Part shown: positions 25,537 through 32,538 of the stretch, piece by piece
Layout: every line of letters begins with the position of its first letter
How positions within the stretch are numbered: position 1 is the stretch's first letter
Assembly (NCBI GenBank): GCA_964512655.1
Contig: CAZEJT010000002.1
Span: 1 to 64,000, forward strand
From: VBOC01 sp964512655
Lineage (GTDB): Bacteria > Bacteroidota > Ignavibacteria > UBA10030 > SZUA-254
Direction: 5' to 3'
Length of the DNA: 64,000 bases
The notes under the pieces: model-generated
The model's database searches: none
Told to the model about the DNA's origin: nothing
Seen by the model: only the letters and a program-made list of their open reading frames with translations
Made by a program: the position numbers and the translations under genes

Positions 25537-26646
25537 TCAGTGAACATAGGACCTCGGCACCCTCGCTGCGATCCCGGTGAGCACCTCGTATGGAATCGTC
25601 CCGATCCTGTCGGCAAGATCCCATGCGGTAATGGCCTCGTTCCCGTCTCTTCCGATGAGGGTGACTTCGTCGCCCACGTGGATATCGGCCTCCCGGCCCA
25701 CATCCACCATGAACTGATCCATGCAGACAACCCCTGTCACCGGATATCTCTTCCCTCCGATGAGCACCTGTCCCTGATTGCTGAGCCGGCGGCTGTAGCC
25801 GTCGCCGTAGCCCACCGGGATGGTGGCAATCTTCGTCTTCTGGCGCGTATAAAAGGTCCGCCCGTAGCTGATGCTGGTCCCGGCGGCGACCTCCTTGATG
25901 AACACGACGTTCGACTTGAGGCTCAGGACGGGCGCGAGAGGGATGCTCTGGCTCGTTTCCTTTGTCGGATACGCGCCATAGAGCATGATGCCGGGACGAA
26001 CCATGGTGTGGTACGATTGCGGGAGGTCGAGGATTGCACCGCTGTTGGCGATATGGCGAAGGCCGATCCGGATTCCGCGCGATTCGATCTCTCTGAGCAC
26101 GCCGGCAAACCTTTCGAGTTGTTGCAGGGCAAATGTCTTGTCCTTGTCCGCAGCCGTCGCCAGGTGACTGTAGATCCCGACGACGTCGAGCTGCTTCATG
26201 GCGCACACTTCTTCGACGAACCTCGGAGCGTGCTCACTGTGTACTCCGATCCGTCCCATCCCCGTGTCAATCTTCAGGTGGACCTTCGCCCGTTTTCCGG
26301 CCCCCGATTCCGAGGAAATCCGGCGTGCGAGCTCCAGCGAAGAAACGGCGATATCCAGGTCATTCTCCACAAACTCCCGGAGTTGGCTTCCGAGGACCCC
26401 GGTCAGGACCAGAATCGGAATCCAGACCCCGTTCGTGCGAAGCTCAATCCCCTCTTCGAGCGAGCCTACTCCCAGGTAATCGGCCCCGAAGTCGGTCAGC
26501 GCCCTGGCGACCTCAATCATTCCGTGACCGTACCCGTTCGCCTTGACGACGGCCATGACCTTGATGTCGGGTCCGACCCGTTTTCGTACGGAATCGAAGT
26601 TGTCCCTGAGGTTCTTAAGGTCGATCTCCGCCCGCTTCAGTCGCAT
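25537..26646 (-). CDS. alr: Alanine racemase
   Basis: PLP enzyme that makes D-alanine for peptidoglycan. The PLP lysine lies in VVKANGYGHGMIEVA (about residue 34) and the second catalytic residue Tyr in GTSISYGRTFY (about 265). GVVCMDQFMVDVG is also typical. Length 369 is normal. The -10 of a strong promoter ends only about 12 bp before the ATG and no Shine-Dalgarno is visible, so the mRNA may be leaderless. It heads alr-manC-rlpA-rpiB-like, spaced 32, -4 and 2 bp. Confidence 0.95.
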   Translation of the reverse strand: MRLKRAEIDLKNLRDNFDSVRKRVGPDIKVMAVVKANGYGHGMIEVARALTDFGADYLGVGSLEEGIELRTNGVWIPILVLTGVLGSQLREFVENDLDIAVSSLELARRISSESGAGKRAKVHLKIDTGMGRIGVHSEHAPRFVEEVCAMKQLDVVGIYSHLATAADKDKTFALQQLERFAGVLREIESRGIRIGLRHIANSGAILDLPQSYHTMVRPGIMLYGAYPTKETSQSIPLAPVLSLKSNVVFIKEVAAGTSISYGRTFYTRQKTKIATIPVGYGDGYSRRLSNQGQVLIGGKRYPVTGVVCMDQFMVDVGREADIHVGDEVTLIGRDGNEAITAWDLADRIGTIPYEVLTGIAARVPRSYVH

Positions 26647-26657
26647 TGGCGACGGAA

Positions 26658-26686
26658 AATATACTCTTTCCGGTCTTGAATGTCAA
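26658..26686 (-). promoter_or_regulatory. Promoter of alr operon
   Basis: TTGACA, 17 bp, TATATT on the minus strand. The predicted start is near 26651, about 5 nt before the alr ATG. Confidence 0.75.
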
Positions 26687-26708
26687 CGGATTGTTCAGCC
26701 TTCGTTTG

Positions 26709-26732
26709 GTAGGCGCCGGCTTCAGCCGGCGT
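26709..26732 (+). repeat. Family B (REP-like) repeat
   Basis: GTAGG plus CGCCGGC-TTCA-GCCGGCG. It lies between the atpC stop and the alr promoter, 22 bp upstream of the alr -35. Confidence 0.85.
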
Positions 26733-26752
26733 AAGAGGAAGGAATCCGATGC

Positions 26753-27163
26753 TTAACCTTTTTGAGCTACGCGCAGTCTGTTGACGGCGCGTTGCAGAGC
26801 GCTTCGGGCGCGAAAGGGGTCGAGATCGCCCGGGTGCTCGGCGAGCCTATTCGATGCGCGATCCCGCGCCGAGAGTGCGCGTTGCTGATCGATCTCGTCG
26901 GAGCGCTCGGCGGTCTCGGCGAGGAGGACAACCTGGTTCCTCTTCACGTCCACGAACCCTCCGCTTGTCGCATAGCGTCTCTCATTCCCCTCGGCATCGG
27001 AGATTTTCACCTCTCCGATTCCGATTTCCGAAAGGAGCGGGGCATGATCGCGCAGCACCTGAAATCCTCCCACGGTTCCGGGGGCGCTGAAACTCACGAC
27101 GTCGCCGCTGAACACGAGCTTCTTCGGCGTAACAATCTCCAGCTTGAATGTCTTCACCGCCAT
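26753..27163 (-). CDS. atpC: F1 ATP synthase epsilon subunit
   Basis: A 136-residue epsilon subunit that couples rotation and inhibits hydrolysis. The N-terminal barrel is clear (FKLEIVTPKKLVFSGDVVSFSAPGTVGGFQVLRDHAPLL, in two stretches) and the C-terminal helices are present (QQRALSARDRASNRLAEH). It starts 4 bp after atpD. The other F1Fo genes are not in the window. Confidence 0.95.
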   Translation of the reverse strand: MAVKTFKLEIVTPKKLVFSGDVVSFSAPGTVGGFQVLRDHAPLLSEIGIGEVKISDAEGNERRYATSGGFVDVKRNQVVLLAETAERSDEIDQQRALSARDRASNRLAEHPGDLDPFRARSALQRAVNRLRVAQKG

Positions 27164-27167
27164 CGCG

Positions 27168-28574
27168 TTACGCGGAGGCCTTTTTGTGGCGCTCGACGAC
27201 TTCCTCGATCGTGCCGGCCATATAGAAGTGGTTCTCGGGGATCTGGTCGTATTCGCCCTCGACGATTCCCTTGAAGCCCCGGATTGTGTCCTCGAGCTTC
27301 ACGTACCGTCCCTGAAATCCCGTAAACTGCTCCGCCACGAAGAAAGGCTGGGAGAGGAACTTCTGGATCTTTCTTGCCCTCGAAACGGTGAGCTTGTCTT
27401 CGTCGGAGAGCTCGTCCATTCCAAGAATATTGATGATATCCTGGAGGTCTTTGTACGTCTGAAGAATCTCCTTGACGCGCTTCGCCACGGTGTAATGTTC
27501 CTCCCCCACGATCGACGGCTCCAGGATTCGGGAGGTCGAGTCGAGGGGGTCCACGGCCGGGTAGATTCCCAGCTCGGAAATCTGCCTGCTCAACACCGTC
27601 GTCGCGTCGAGATGGCTGAACGTCGTCGCGGGAGCGGGATCGGTGAGGTCGTCTGCCGGGACATAGATCGCCTGCACCGAGGTGATCGATCCGTTCTTGG
27701 TCGACGTGATGCGCTCCTGCAATTCGCCCATCTCGGTTCCGAGTGTAGGCTGATAGCCTACGGCCGACGGCATGCGGCCGAGAAGAGCCGACACTTCCGA
27801 TCCCGCCTGCACGAATCGGAAGATATTGTCGATAAAGAGGAGCACGTCTTTCCCCTCCTCATCGCGGAAATACTCGGCGATCGTCAGTGCGGTCAGGCCG
27901 ACCCTCTGCCGGGCGCCGGGGGGCTCGTTCATCTGTCCGAAGACGAGCGCGGTCTTATCGAGCACACCCGACTCCTTCATCTCAAGCCAGAGATCGTTCC
28001 CCTCGCGGGTCCGCTCTCCGACGCCGGCGAATACTGAGTACCCTCCGTGATGGAGGGCGATGTTGTGGATCAGCTCCATGATAACGACGGTCTTGCCTAC
28101 TCCGGCGCCGCCGAAGAGGCCCGTCTTGCCTCCCTTTGAATACGGCTCGAGGAGGTCGATGACCTTGATCCCCGTTTCGAACATTTCCTTCTGAGTCGTC
28201 AAGTCCTCGAACGCAGGGGACGAGCGGTGGATCGGATATTTTTTCTGGGCGTTGAGCGCCGGGAGCTTATCGATCCCGTGCCCCACGACGTTGATGAGAC
28301 GCCCGAGCGTTTCTGGACCGACGGGCACCTCGATGGGGGTGCCAAGGTCGAAGGCCTTCATTCCCCGGACAAGGCCGTCGGTCGTGTCCATCGCTACTGT
28401 CCGGACGCGGTCTTCGCCAAGGTGCTGCTGCACCTCGCAAATCAATTCCTCATCCGCCCCCTCGGCGTTTTTGCGGGGAATGCGGATCGCATTTAGAATG
28501 GCGGGCAATTTTCCGCTGGAGAAGTCGATATCTACCACAGGTCCTATGACCTGTGCGATCTTGCCTTCAGTCAT
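27168..28574 (-). CDS. atpD: F1 ATP synthase beta subunit
   Basis: Catalytic subunit. The Walker A motif reads GGAGVGKTVV and the beta signature PAVDPLDSTSRIL; ALTIAEYFRDEEGKDVLLF (Walker B) is present. I set the start at the ATG giving MTEGKIAQVIGPVVDIDF; the open frame continues 35 codons upstream only because it crosses a family A and a family B repeat. A promoter at 28760-28788 would give a leader of about 180 nt that contains these repeats. The atpD-atpC pair separated from other atp genes is also seen in Chlorobiota. Confidence 0.97.
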   Translation of the reverse strand: MTEGKIAQVIGPVVDIDFSSGKLPAILNAIRIPRKNAEGADEELICEVQQHLGEDRVRTVAMDTTDGLVRGMKAFDLGTPIEVPVGPETLGRLINVVGHGIDKLPALNAQKKYPIHRSSPAFEDLTTQKEMFETGIKVIDLLEPYSKGGKTGLFGGAGVGKTVVIMELIHNIALHHGGYSVFAGVGERTREGNDLWLEMKESGVLDKTALVFGQMNEPPGARQRVGLTALTIAEYFRDEEGKDVLLFIDNIFRFVQAGSEVSALLGRMPSAVGYQPTLGTEMGELQERITSTKNGSITSVQAIYVPADDLTDPAPATTFSHLDATTVLSRQISELGIYPAVDPLDSTSRILEPSIVGEEHYTVAKRVKEILQTYKDLQDIINILGMDELSDEDKLTVSRARKIQKFLSQPFFVAEQFTGFQGRYVKLEDTIRGFKGIVEGEYDQIPENHFYMAGTIEEVVERHKKASA

Positions 28575-28605
28575 GAATGTTCTAGTAATCGATGGTGAGA
28601 TTCTT

Positions 28606-28658
28606 GTAGGCGCCGGGCGTACGCACCGGCTGTACGCGCCGTTCGTCGGCGCCGGCTT
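28606..28658 (+). repeat. Rearranged family B repeat
   Basis: GTAGGCGCCGG at 28606 and GGCGCCGGCTTTA at 28648 are the two halves of a family B element separated by about 30 bp of related, decayed sequence. It lies in the predicted atpD leader. Confidence 0.5.
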
Positions 28659-28662
28659 TAAA

Positions 28663-28692
28663 CTGGTGTCACGGTCCATACCGTGACACCAG
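28663..28692 (+). repeat. Family A hairpin repeat in atpD leader
   Basis: A perfect 13-bp stem with loop CCAT. If transcription starts near 28753, this forms a strong hairpin in the atpDC 5' leader, about 90 nt before the start codon. The 28575-28937 gap holds only repeats and the promoter. Confidence 0.9.
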
Positions 28693-28759
28693 CGGGATGG
28701 CCCTTAAAGAAGTGGTGCAGCCACCACGGCAATCAGCCCGGATTGCTTAAATCCCGCAT

Positions 28760-28788
28760 AATATAGGGCTTTTGGGGGTAAGAAGCAA
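28760..28788 (-). promoter_or_regulatory. Promoter of atpDC
   Basis: TTGCTT, 17 bp, TATATT on the minus strand. It lies between two family A hairpins. A GTGGTG-CAGC-CACCAC hairpin follows in the leader. Confidence 0.55.
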
Positions 28789-28808
28789 TCAGAACCGATC
28801 CAATTAAC

Positions 28809-28838
28809 CTGGTGTCACGGTCCACACCGTGACACCAG
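28809..28838 (+). repeat. Family A hairpin repeat
   Basis: A perfect 13-bp stem with loop CCAC, 21 bp upstream of the atpDC -35. Confidence 0.9.
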
Positions 28839-28877
28839 CGGGGAAGGAAAGTGCTATTCCAGAAATCCGATCGAACA

Positions 28878-28924
28878 TTCCGCCGCTCCGCGGCGGAACG
28901 CTGCTTTGGGGCGCTCCGCGCCCC
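28878..28924 (+). repeat. Family C double-hairpin repeat
   Basis: TTCCGCCG-CTCCG-CGGCGGAA followed by CGCTGCTTTGG and GGCGC-TCC-GCGCC. It matches 8073-8118 almost base for base. It ends about 14 bp before the ypdA stop codon. Confidence 0.8.
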
Positions 28925-28937
28925 CCGGATCGAGAGG

Positions 28938-29915
28938 CTAACCCTTGGTCCTCAGGTAATCGACGATCTTCTTGGCGTGCTGCCGCCCGTTCTCTATGAA
29001 TACCCTGTTATTGAACTTCCCTCCCACCATTCCTCCCGCCACGAAGAGTCCGGGAACATTCGTTTCCATCGTCTCCGGATCATGGACCGGCACGAGTGAG
29101 TCGGCTTCAATCTCTATTCCGAGGGATTTCAGGAAGGAGACATCGGGCCTGTACCCGATCAGGATAAAGACAAAATCCGCCTCAACTTCATCCCGTGCGC
29201 CGGCAGGCCCCGACAGAACAGCCGTGCCGGCCTTCAGCTCCGAGACCCTCGTGTTGAACCGGACCCTGATCGAACCGTCTGCCACGCGGTTATCGAAATC
29301 CGGCAGTATCCAGTACTTAACCCCGGTGCTGAGCGCCGGGCCGCGGTGAGCCACGGTGACGTGCGCGCCATGCCTCCAGAGGTCGAGAGCCGCCTCGACC
29401 GCGGAATTCTTCCCTCCGACGATCAGGATGCGCTGGCGGTAATACGGGAGGGGATCGATATAATAGTGGGAAACGTGCGGCAAGGATTCACCCGGCACGT
29501 CGAGAGGGTTCGGCGTGCCATAGTACCCCGTAGCGGCGACAACCGATCGGGCTGCAATCCGGACCCCCGAGGCGGTTCGTACGTCAAACGTTCCATTGGC
29601 CCGCCCGGCTGAGAGGACGGCGTCAAAAAACGAGATGTTGAGCTTATAGCGATCGGCCACCGCGCGGTAGTAGTTCACGCAATCGAGCGACGTGGGTCTG
29701 GTGGTCGGTACGATGAAGGGAACCCCCCCTATCTCCAGCAGCTCGGGAGTCGAGAAGAAATACATGTCGCGCTGATAGCGCTGAATGCTGTCGACGATCC
29801 CCCCCTTGTCGAGCACGAGGTGGGTCATGCCGGCCTTCCCGGCTTCGATCGCGCACGAGAGCCCCGCCGGACCGGCTCCGATAATCAGAAGGTCATATGT
29901 CGCGGGCTGGCTCAT
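28938..29915 (-). CDS. ypdA: YpdA-family bacillithiol disulfide reductase
   Basis: FAD/NAD(P)H flavoprotein related to thioredoxin reductase but without a CxxC pair. The FAD motif is LLIIGAGPAGLSCAIEAGKAG, split at residues 9-29, with the YpdA-type VLDKGGIVDSIQRYQ and YFFSTPELLEIGG. The NADPH motif is ILIVGGKNSAVEAALDLWRHG (about 165), and the C-terminal GLFVAGGMVGGKFN is typical. In Firmicutes and Bacteroidota, YpdA (Bdr) reduces bacillithiol disulfide, so this organism may use bacillithiol. The AGGA ribosome-binding site lies inside the 29922-29953 hairpin. Confidence 0.9.
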   Translation of the reverse strand: MSQPATYDLLIIGAGPAGLSCAIEAGKAGMTHLVLDKGGIVDSIQRYQRDMYFFSTPELLEIGGVPFIVPTTRPTSLDCVNYYRAVADRYKLNISFFDAVLSAGRANGTFDVRTASGVRIAARSVVAATGYYGTPNPLDVPGESLPHVSHYYIDPLPYYRQRILIVGGKNSAVEAALDLWRHGAHVTVAHRGPALSTGVKYWILPDFDNRVADGSIRVRFNTRVSELKAGTAVLSGPAGARDEVEADFVFILIGYRPDVSFLKSLGIEIEADSLVPVHDPETMETNVPGLFVAGGMVGGKFNNRVFIENGRQHAKKIVDYLRTKG

Positions 29916-29921
29916 AACGGA

Positions 29922-29953
29922 AAATCCTGTCGCGCGGTTTCACGACAGGATTT
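29922..29953 (-). terminator. Hairpin between tRNA-Thr and ypdA
   Basis: AAATCCTGTCG and CGACAGGATTT form an 11-bp perfect stem with a 10-nt loop, followed by T and then CCGTT and the ypdA ATG. It may terminate the ferredoxin-tRNA transcript. In read-through RNA it would hide the ypdA AGGA ribosome-binding site. Confidence 0.65.
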
Positions 29954-29974
29954 GGGGGATGGGAAAACGATCAG

Positions 29975-30047
29975 AGCTGAAGGTCGGATTTGAACCGACG
30001 ACCTGCGGTTTACGAAACCGCTGCTCTACCAGCTGAGCTACTTCAGC
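29975..30047 (-). tRNA. tRNA-Thr (anticodon CGT)
   Basis: A 73-nt cloverleaf: acceptor GCTGAAG/CTTCAGC, D arm with AGCTCAGCTGGTAGAGCA, anticodon stem GCGGT/ACCGC with loop TTCGTAA (anticodon CGT, codon ACG), and T arm GTCGGTTCAAATCCGAC. CCA is not encoded. The 5' end lies only 5 bp after the ferredoxin stop codon, so the tRNA is probably cut from the ferredoxin transcript. Confidence 0.95.
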
Positions 30048-30052
30048 AGTGG

Positions 30053-30463
30053 TCAGACCTTGGGTTTTTCCCCGTAAAAGACCGTCGGAAAGAATTCTCC
30101 GACCTCAGCCGGGGCGTCTTTCATCCATTCCTTGTCGGGAAGGACGGTGCGCTGTGTCCAATCCCGCGCCACCTCCGGAGCCTTCTCGGTGTCGATCATT
30201 TCGATGGTGTCCCACGGGCAGTACTTCACGCAAAGCTTGCATCCGATGCAGACGTCGAGGTCGATCTCGACGAGTTTCTTATGGACATTGTACTCGGGCC
30301 CCGCGACCACATAGATGCAGTCCACCGGGCATACTTCCAGGCAGACCTCGCAGCCGGTGCAGCCCGACTGGTTGATGACCGCAAGCTCTTTCGGCTTTTT
30401 CTTGCGCGGGGGAGCGGCCGGTGCAGCCGGTTTGGGCGGTGCTTTCGCCTGTTCTTCAGCCAT
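30053..30463 (-). CDS. 2[4Fe-4S] ferredoxin with Pro/Ala-rich N-terminus
   Basis: A 136-residue electron carrier with two clusters: CTGCEVCLEVCPVDC (about 35-50) and CIGCKLCVKYCP (about 72-83). The first 28 residues are Ala/Pro/Lys-rich and likely a flexible tail. The C-terminal 45 residues contain no Cys. The partner is unknown; ypdA, tRNA-Thr and aspA are neighbours. It has its own promoter at 30505-30533. Confidence 0.9.
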   Translation of the reverse strand: MAEEQAKAPPKPAAPAAPPRKKKPKELAVINQSGCTGCEVCLEVCPVDCIYVVAGPEYNVHKKLVEIDLDVCIGCKLCVKYCPWDTIEMIDTEKAPEVARDWTQRTVLPDKEWMKDAPAEVGEFFPTVFYGEKPKV

Positions 30464-30504
30464 CAGCGCAACTCCGTGTAGGTCCGCGCGTTGTTCACGA
30501 GTTC

Positions 30505-30533
30505 AATAAATGAAATTCTGAAGAGAGTTTCAA
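30505..30533 (-). promoter_or_regulatory. Promoter of ferredoxin-tRNA unit
   Basis: TTGAAA, 17 bp, TTTATT on the minus strand, about 40 bp before the ferredoxin start. Confidence 0.5.
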
Positions 30534-30547
30534 GTGCCGCGCAGCCC

Positions 30548-31939
30548 TCAATGAATTCCCGGCTCGGTCATCCCCCGCAGGTTGAACACTTCGTCGAGCT
30601 TTTCCTTCGGGAGAAGTCCCTTCTCGAGGACGATCTGCTTGATTGACTTTCCCGAGCGAAGATATTCTTTCGCGATCTCGGCGGCTTTTGCATAACCGAT
30701 GTGGGGATTGAGCACCGTAACGACGCTCATGCTTCCTTCAGCATACTCCCTGCACCGCTCCTCGTTCGCCGTGATGCCCGTGACGCAAAACTTCACAAAT
30801 GCATCGATCGCCCCTTTGAGAATCTCCGCCTCATGCAGGAGGTTGAATGCAACCACAGGCATCATCACGTTGAGCTCAAGCTGCCCCGCCTGCGCCGCAA
30901 GAAGGACGGTGGCGTCGCAGCCGATGACCTGAAAACAGACCATGTTGAGCATCTCGGCCATGACCGGATTCACCTTCCCCGGCATGATCGACGACCCGGG
31001 CTGGACCGCCGGCAGCATAATCTCTGAGAGACCGGTCTTGGGACCCGAGCTGAGGAGTCTCAGGTCGTTCGCGATGCGGATCAGGTCCTGTGAGAGATTT
31101 CTCGCCGCGGAGGAGAGCTCCGTGAAGGGACGCAGGCTCTGCATCGATTCGAAATAGTCGTCTGCTTTGCGGAATTTGAAGCCCGTCGCGCGGCTCAATT
31201 CGGCTACCATCATGTCGCGGTATTTCGGATGCGCGTTCAACCCCGTGCCGGCCGCCGTTCCCCCGATTCCCAGTTCTTTATTCGATTCAGACGCAGCCTG
31301 AATGCTCGCGCGGTGCTTCTTGATGTTCGCGCCGTATGCGCCGAACTCCTGGCCGAGCCGGACGGGGACGGCGTCCTGGAGGTGCGTCCGGCCCGACTTG
31401 ACGATGTTGTCGAATTCCTTCCCTTTGCGCTCAAATTCTTTTGCGAGGAGAGCGAGCGAGGGGAGTAGCTTCTCTGAGAGCATGACCGCTGCGATGCGAA
31501 TGGCGGTGGGGCAGACGTCGTTGGTCGACTGGGCCATGTTGACGTGATCGTTCGGATTGACCAGGGTATAGTCCCCCTTTTTTCCGCCGAGAAGTTCGAT
31601 CGCGCGGTTCGCGATCACTTCGTTCACGTTCATGTTGTGAGAGGTTCCGGCTCCCGCCTGATAGACATCCACGACAAACCATTCACGGAGCTTTCCGCTC
31701 AGAATCTCATCCGCTGCGGCGATGATCGCGTCCGCTTTTTTTGGATCGAGGAGTCCGAGCGCCTTGTTGACGACGGCGGCCGCTCTCTTGATCTGGACGG
31801 TTGCATCGACATAGGACGGTTTCGGCCGCAGCCCGCTGATAGGGAAATTTTCGATCGCGCGATGGGTCTGCACGCCGTAGTACGCGTCTGCTGGAATGCT
31901 CCGCTCGCCCATAGAGTCCTTTTCGATTCTTACATTCAT
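30548..31939 (-). CDS. aspA: Aspartate ammonia-lyase
   Basis: Converts aspartate to fumarate and ammonia; fumarase/aspartase superfamily. The signature loop GSSIMPGKVNPVMAEM (about residue 310) and TNDVCPTAIRIA and GRTHLQDAVPVRLGQEFGAY are clear, and the N-terminal RIEKDSMGERSIPADAYYGVQT favours aspartase over fumarase. I place the start at ATG 31939 because the predicted transcription start (near 32008) lies downstream of the longer GTG frame at 32014. About 463 residues, normal for AspA. Confidence 0.93.
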   Translation of the reverse strand: MNVRIEKDSMGERSIPADAYYGVQTHRAIENFPISGLRPKPSYVDATVQIKRAAAVVNKALGLLDPKKADAIIAAADEILSGKLREWFVVDVYQAGAGTSHNMNVNEVIANRAIELLGGKKGDYTLVNPNDHVNMAQSTNDVCPTAIRIAAVMLSEKLLPSLALLAKEFERKGKEFDNIVKSGRTHLQDAVPVRLGQEFGAYGANIKKHRASIQAASESNKELGIGGTAAGTGLNAHPKYRDMMVAELSRATGFKFRKADDYFESMQSLRPFTELSSAARNLSQDLIRIANDLRLLSSGPKTGLSEIMLPAVQPGSSIMPGKVNPVMAEMLNMVCFQVIGCDATVLLAAQAGQLELNVMMPVVAFNLLHEAEILKGAIDAFVKFCVTGITANEERCREYAEGSMSVVTVLNPHIGYAKAAEIAKEYLRSGKSIKQIVLEKGLLPKEKLDEVFNLRGMTEPGIH

Positions 31940-32014
31940 GGGAATCCGGGGGTCGTCTGTTCTAGTGAAAGAATCTGACGTGAAAACAAGACCGGGGTGA
32001 ATTGATTGCGGCAC

Positions 32015-32043
32015 AATATACCAAAAGAGGGAAGGACATTCAA
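32015..32043 (-). promoter_or_regulatory. Promoter of aspA
   Basis: TTGAAT, 17 bp, TATATT on the minus strand; leader about 69 nt. A family B repeat lies 44 bp upstream. Confidence 0.65.
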
Positions 32044-32086
32044 CCCTGCGCGCATTCGGAATCGCGCGCCTCTGTAGCGGCGAGCT

Positions 32087-32122
32087 GTAGGCGCCGGTTG
32101 TTCGCGCCGGCTTTAGCCGGCG
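32087..32122 (+). repeat. Family B repeat with partial second copy
   Basis: GTAGGCGCCGGTTGTT is a broken head, followed by the perfect CGCCGGCT-TT-AGCCGGCG palindrome at 32105-32122. The same double-head form is seen at 51718. Confidence 0.75.
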
Positions 32123-32124
32123 TT

Positions 32125-32152
32125 GGTGTCACGGTCCATACCGTGACACCAG
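32125..32152 (+). repeat. Family A hairpin repeat
   Basis: GGTGTCACGGT-CCAT-ACCGTGACACC plus AG. It is sandwiched between two family B repeats downstream of the alkyltransferase-like gene. Confidence 0.85.
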
Positions 32153-32160
32153 GGGGTCGG

Positions 32161-32532
32161 TCATGGCTTGGTAGGCGCGGGCTTTAGCCCGCGCTCTCGT
32201 CGATTCCCGAAACCCATGGATCGCATCCACCCGAACTTTCCGAGGTCGATCCGTTCTCTGCGGAAGACGACTCCTTCCCGCGATAGAAGGCGTTTCTGCC
32301 TCTGGTATCGGCCGTGCGTTGTGGGGAGAGAAATTCTGCCTTGCGCGTTGATGACTCGATGCCACGGAACCGGGGAGCGTGGCGGCAGATTGTGGAGTGC
32401 GGTGCCTACCATTCGAGCCTGCCCGATGAGACCGCTTAGTCGTGCGATTTCGCCGTACGTGGCGACTTTCCCCCGGGGGATATGCCTGACTGAGTCCCAG
32501 ATGAGCCGATACTCGTGGCGGGGCGGGGGCAT
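32161..32532 (-). CDS. Alkyltransferase-like (ATL) DNA-binding protein with repeat-encoded tail
   Basis: Homologue of the O6-methylguanine-DNA methyltransferase C-terminal domain (VRHIPRGKVATYGEIARLSG, MVGTALHNLP). The methyl-accepting PCHRV motif is PWHRVI here, so Cys is Trp: a typical ATL protein that flags alkylated guanine for nucleotide excision repair rather than repairing it. The last dozen residues (RERGLKPAPTKP) are encoded by a family B repeat at 32171-32195, which also supplies the new 3' end. The gene follows hppA by 6 bp. Confidence 0.88.
   Translation of the reverse strand: MPPPRHEYRLIWDSVRHIPRGKVATYGEIARLSGLIGQARMVGTALHNLPPRSPVPWHRVINAQGRISLPTTHGRYQRQKRLLSREGVVFRRERIDLGKFGWMRSMGFGNRRERGLKPAPTKP
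32171..32195 (+). repeat. Family B repeat (CGGG variant) inside the ATL gene
   Basis: GTAGGCGCGGGCTTTAGCCC plus GCGCT. It lies within the 3' end of the ATL reading frame and encodes the GLKPAPT tail. Confidence 0.85.
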
Positions 32533-32538
32533 AACCGC

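Noticed and set aside
28575..28679. N-terminal extension of AtpD (35 codons)
   Set aside because: The extension is translated from repeat DNA (MDRDTSL and LKPAPT-type text) and lies before the normal AtpD start MTEGKIAQ.
32161..32532. Active O6-methylguanine methyltransferase
   Set aside because: The acceptor Cys of PCHRV is Trp, which is the ATL signature.
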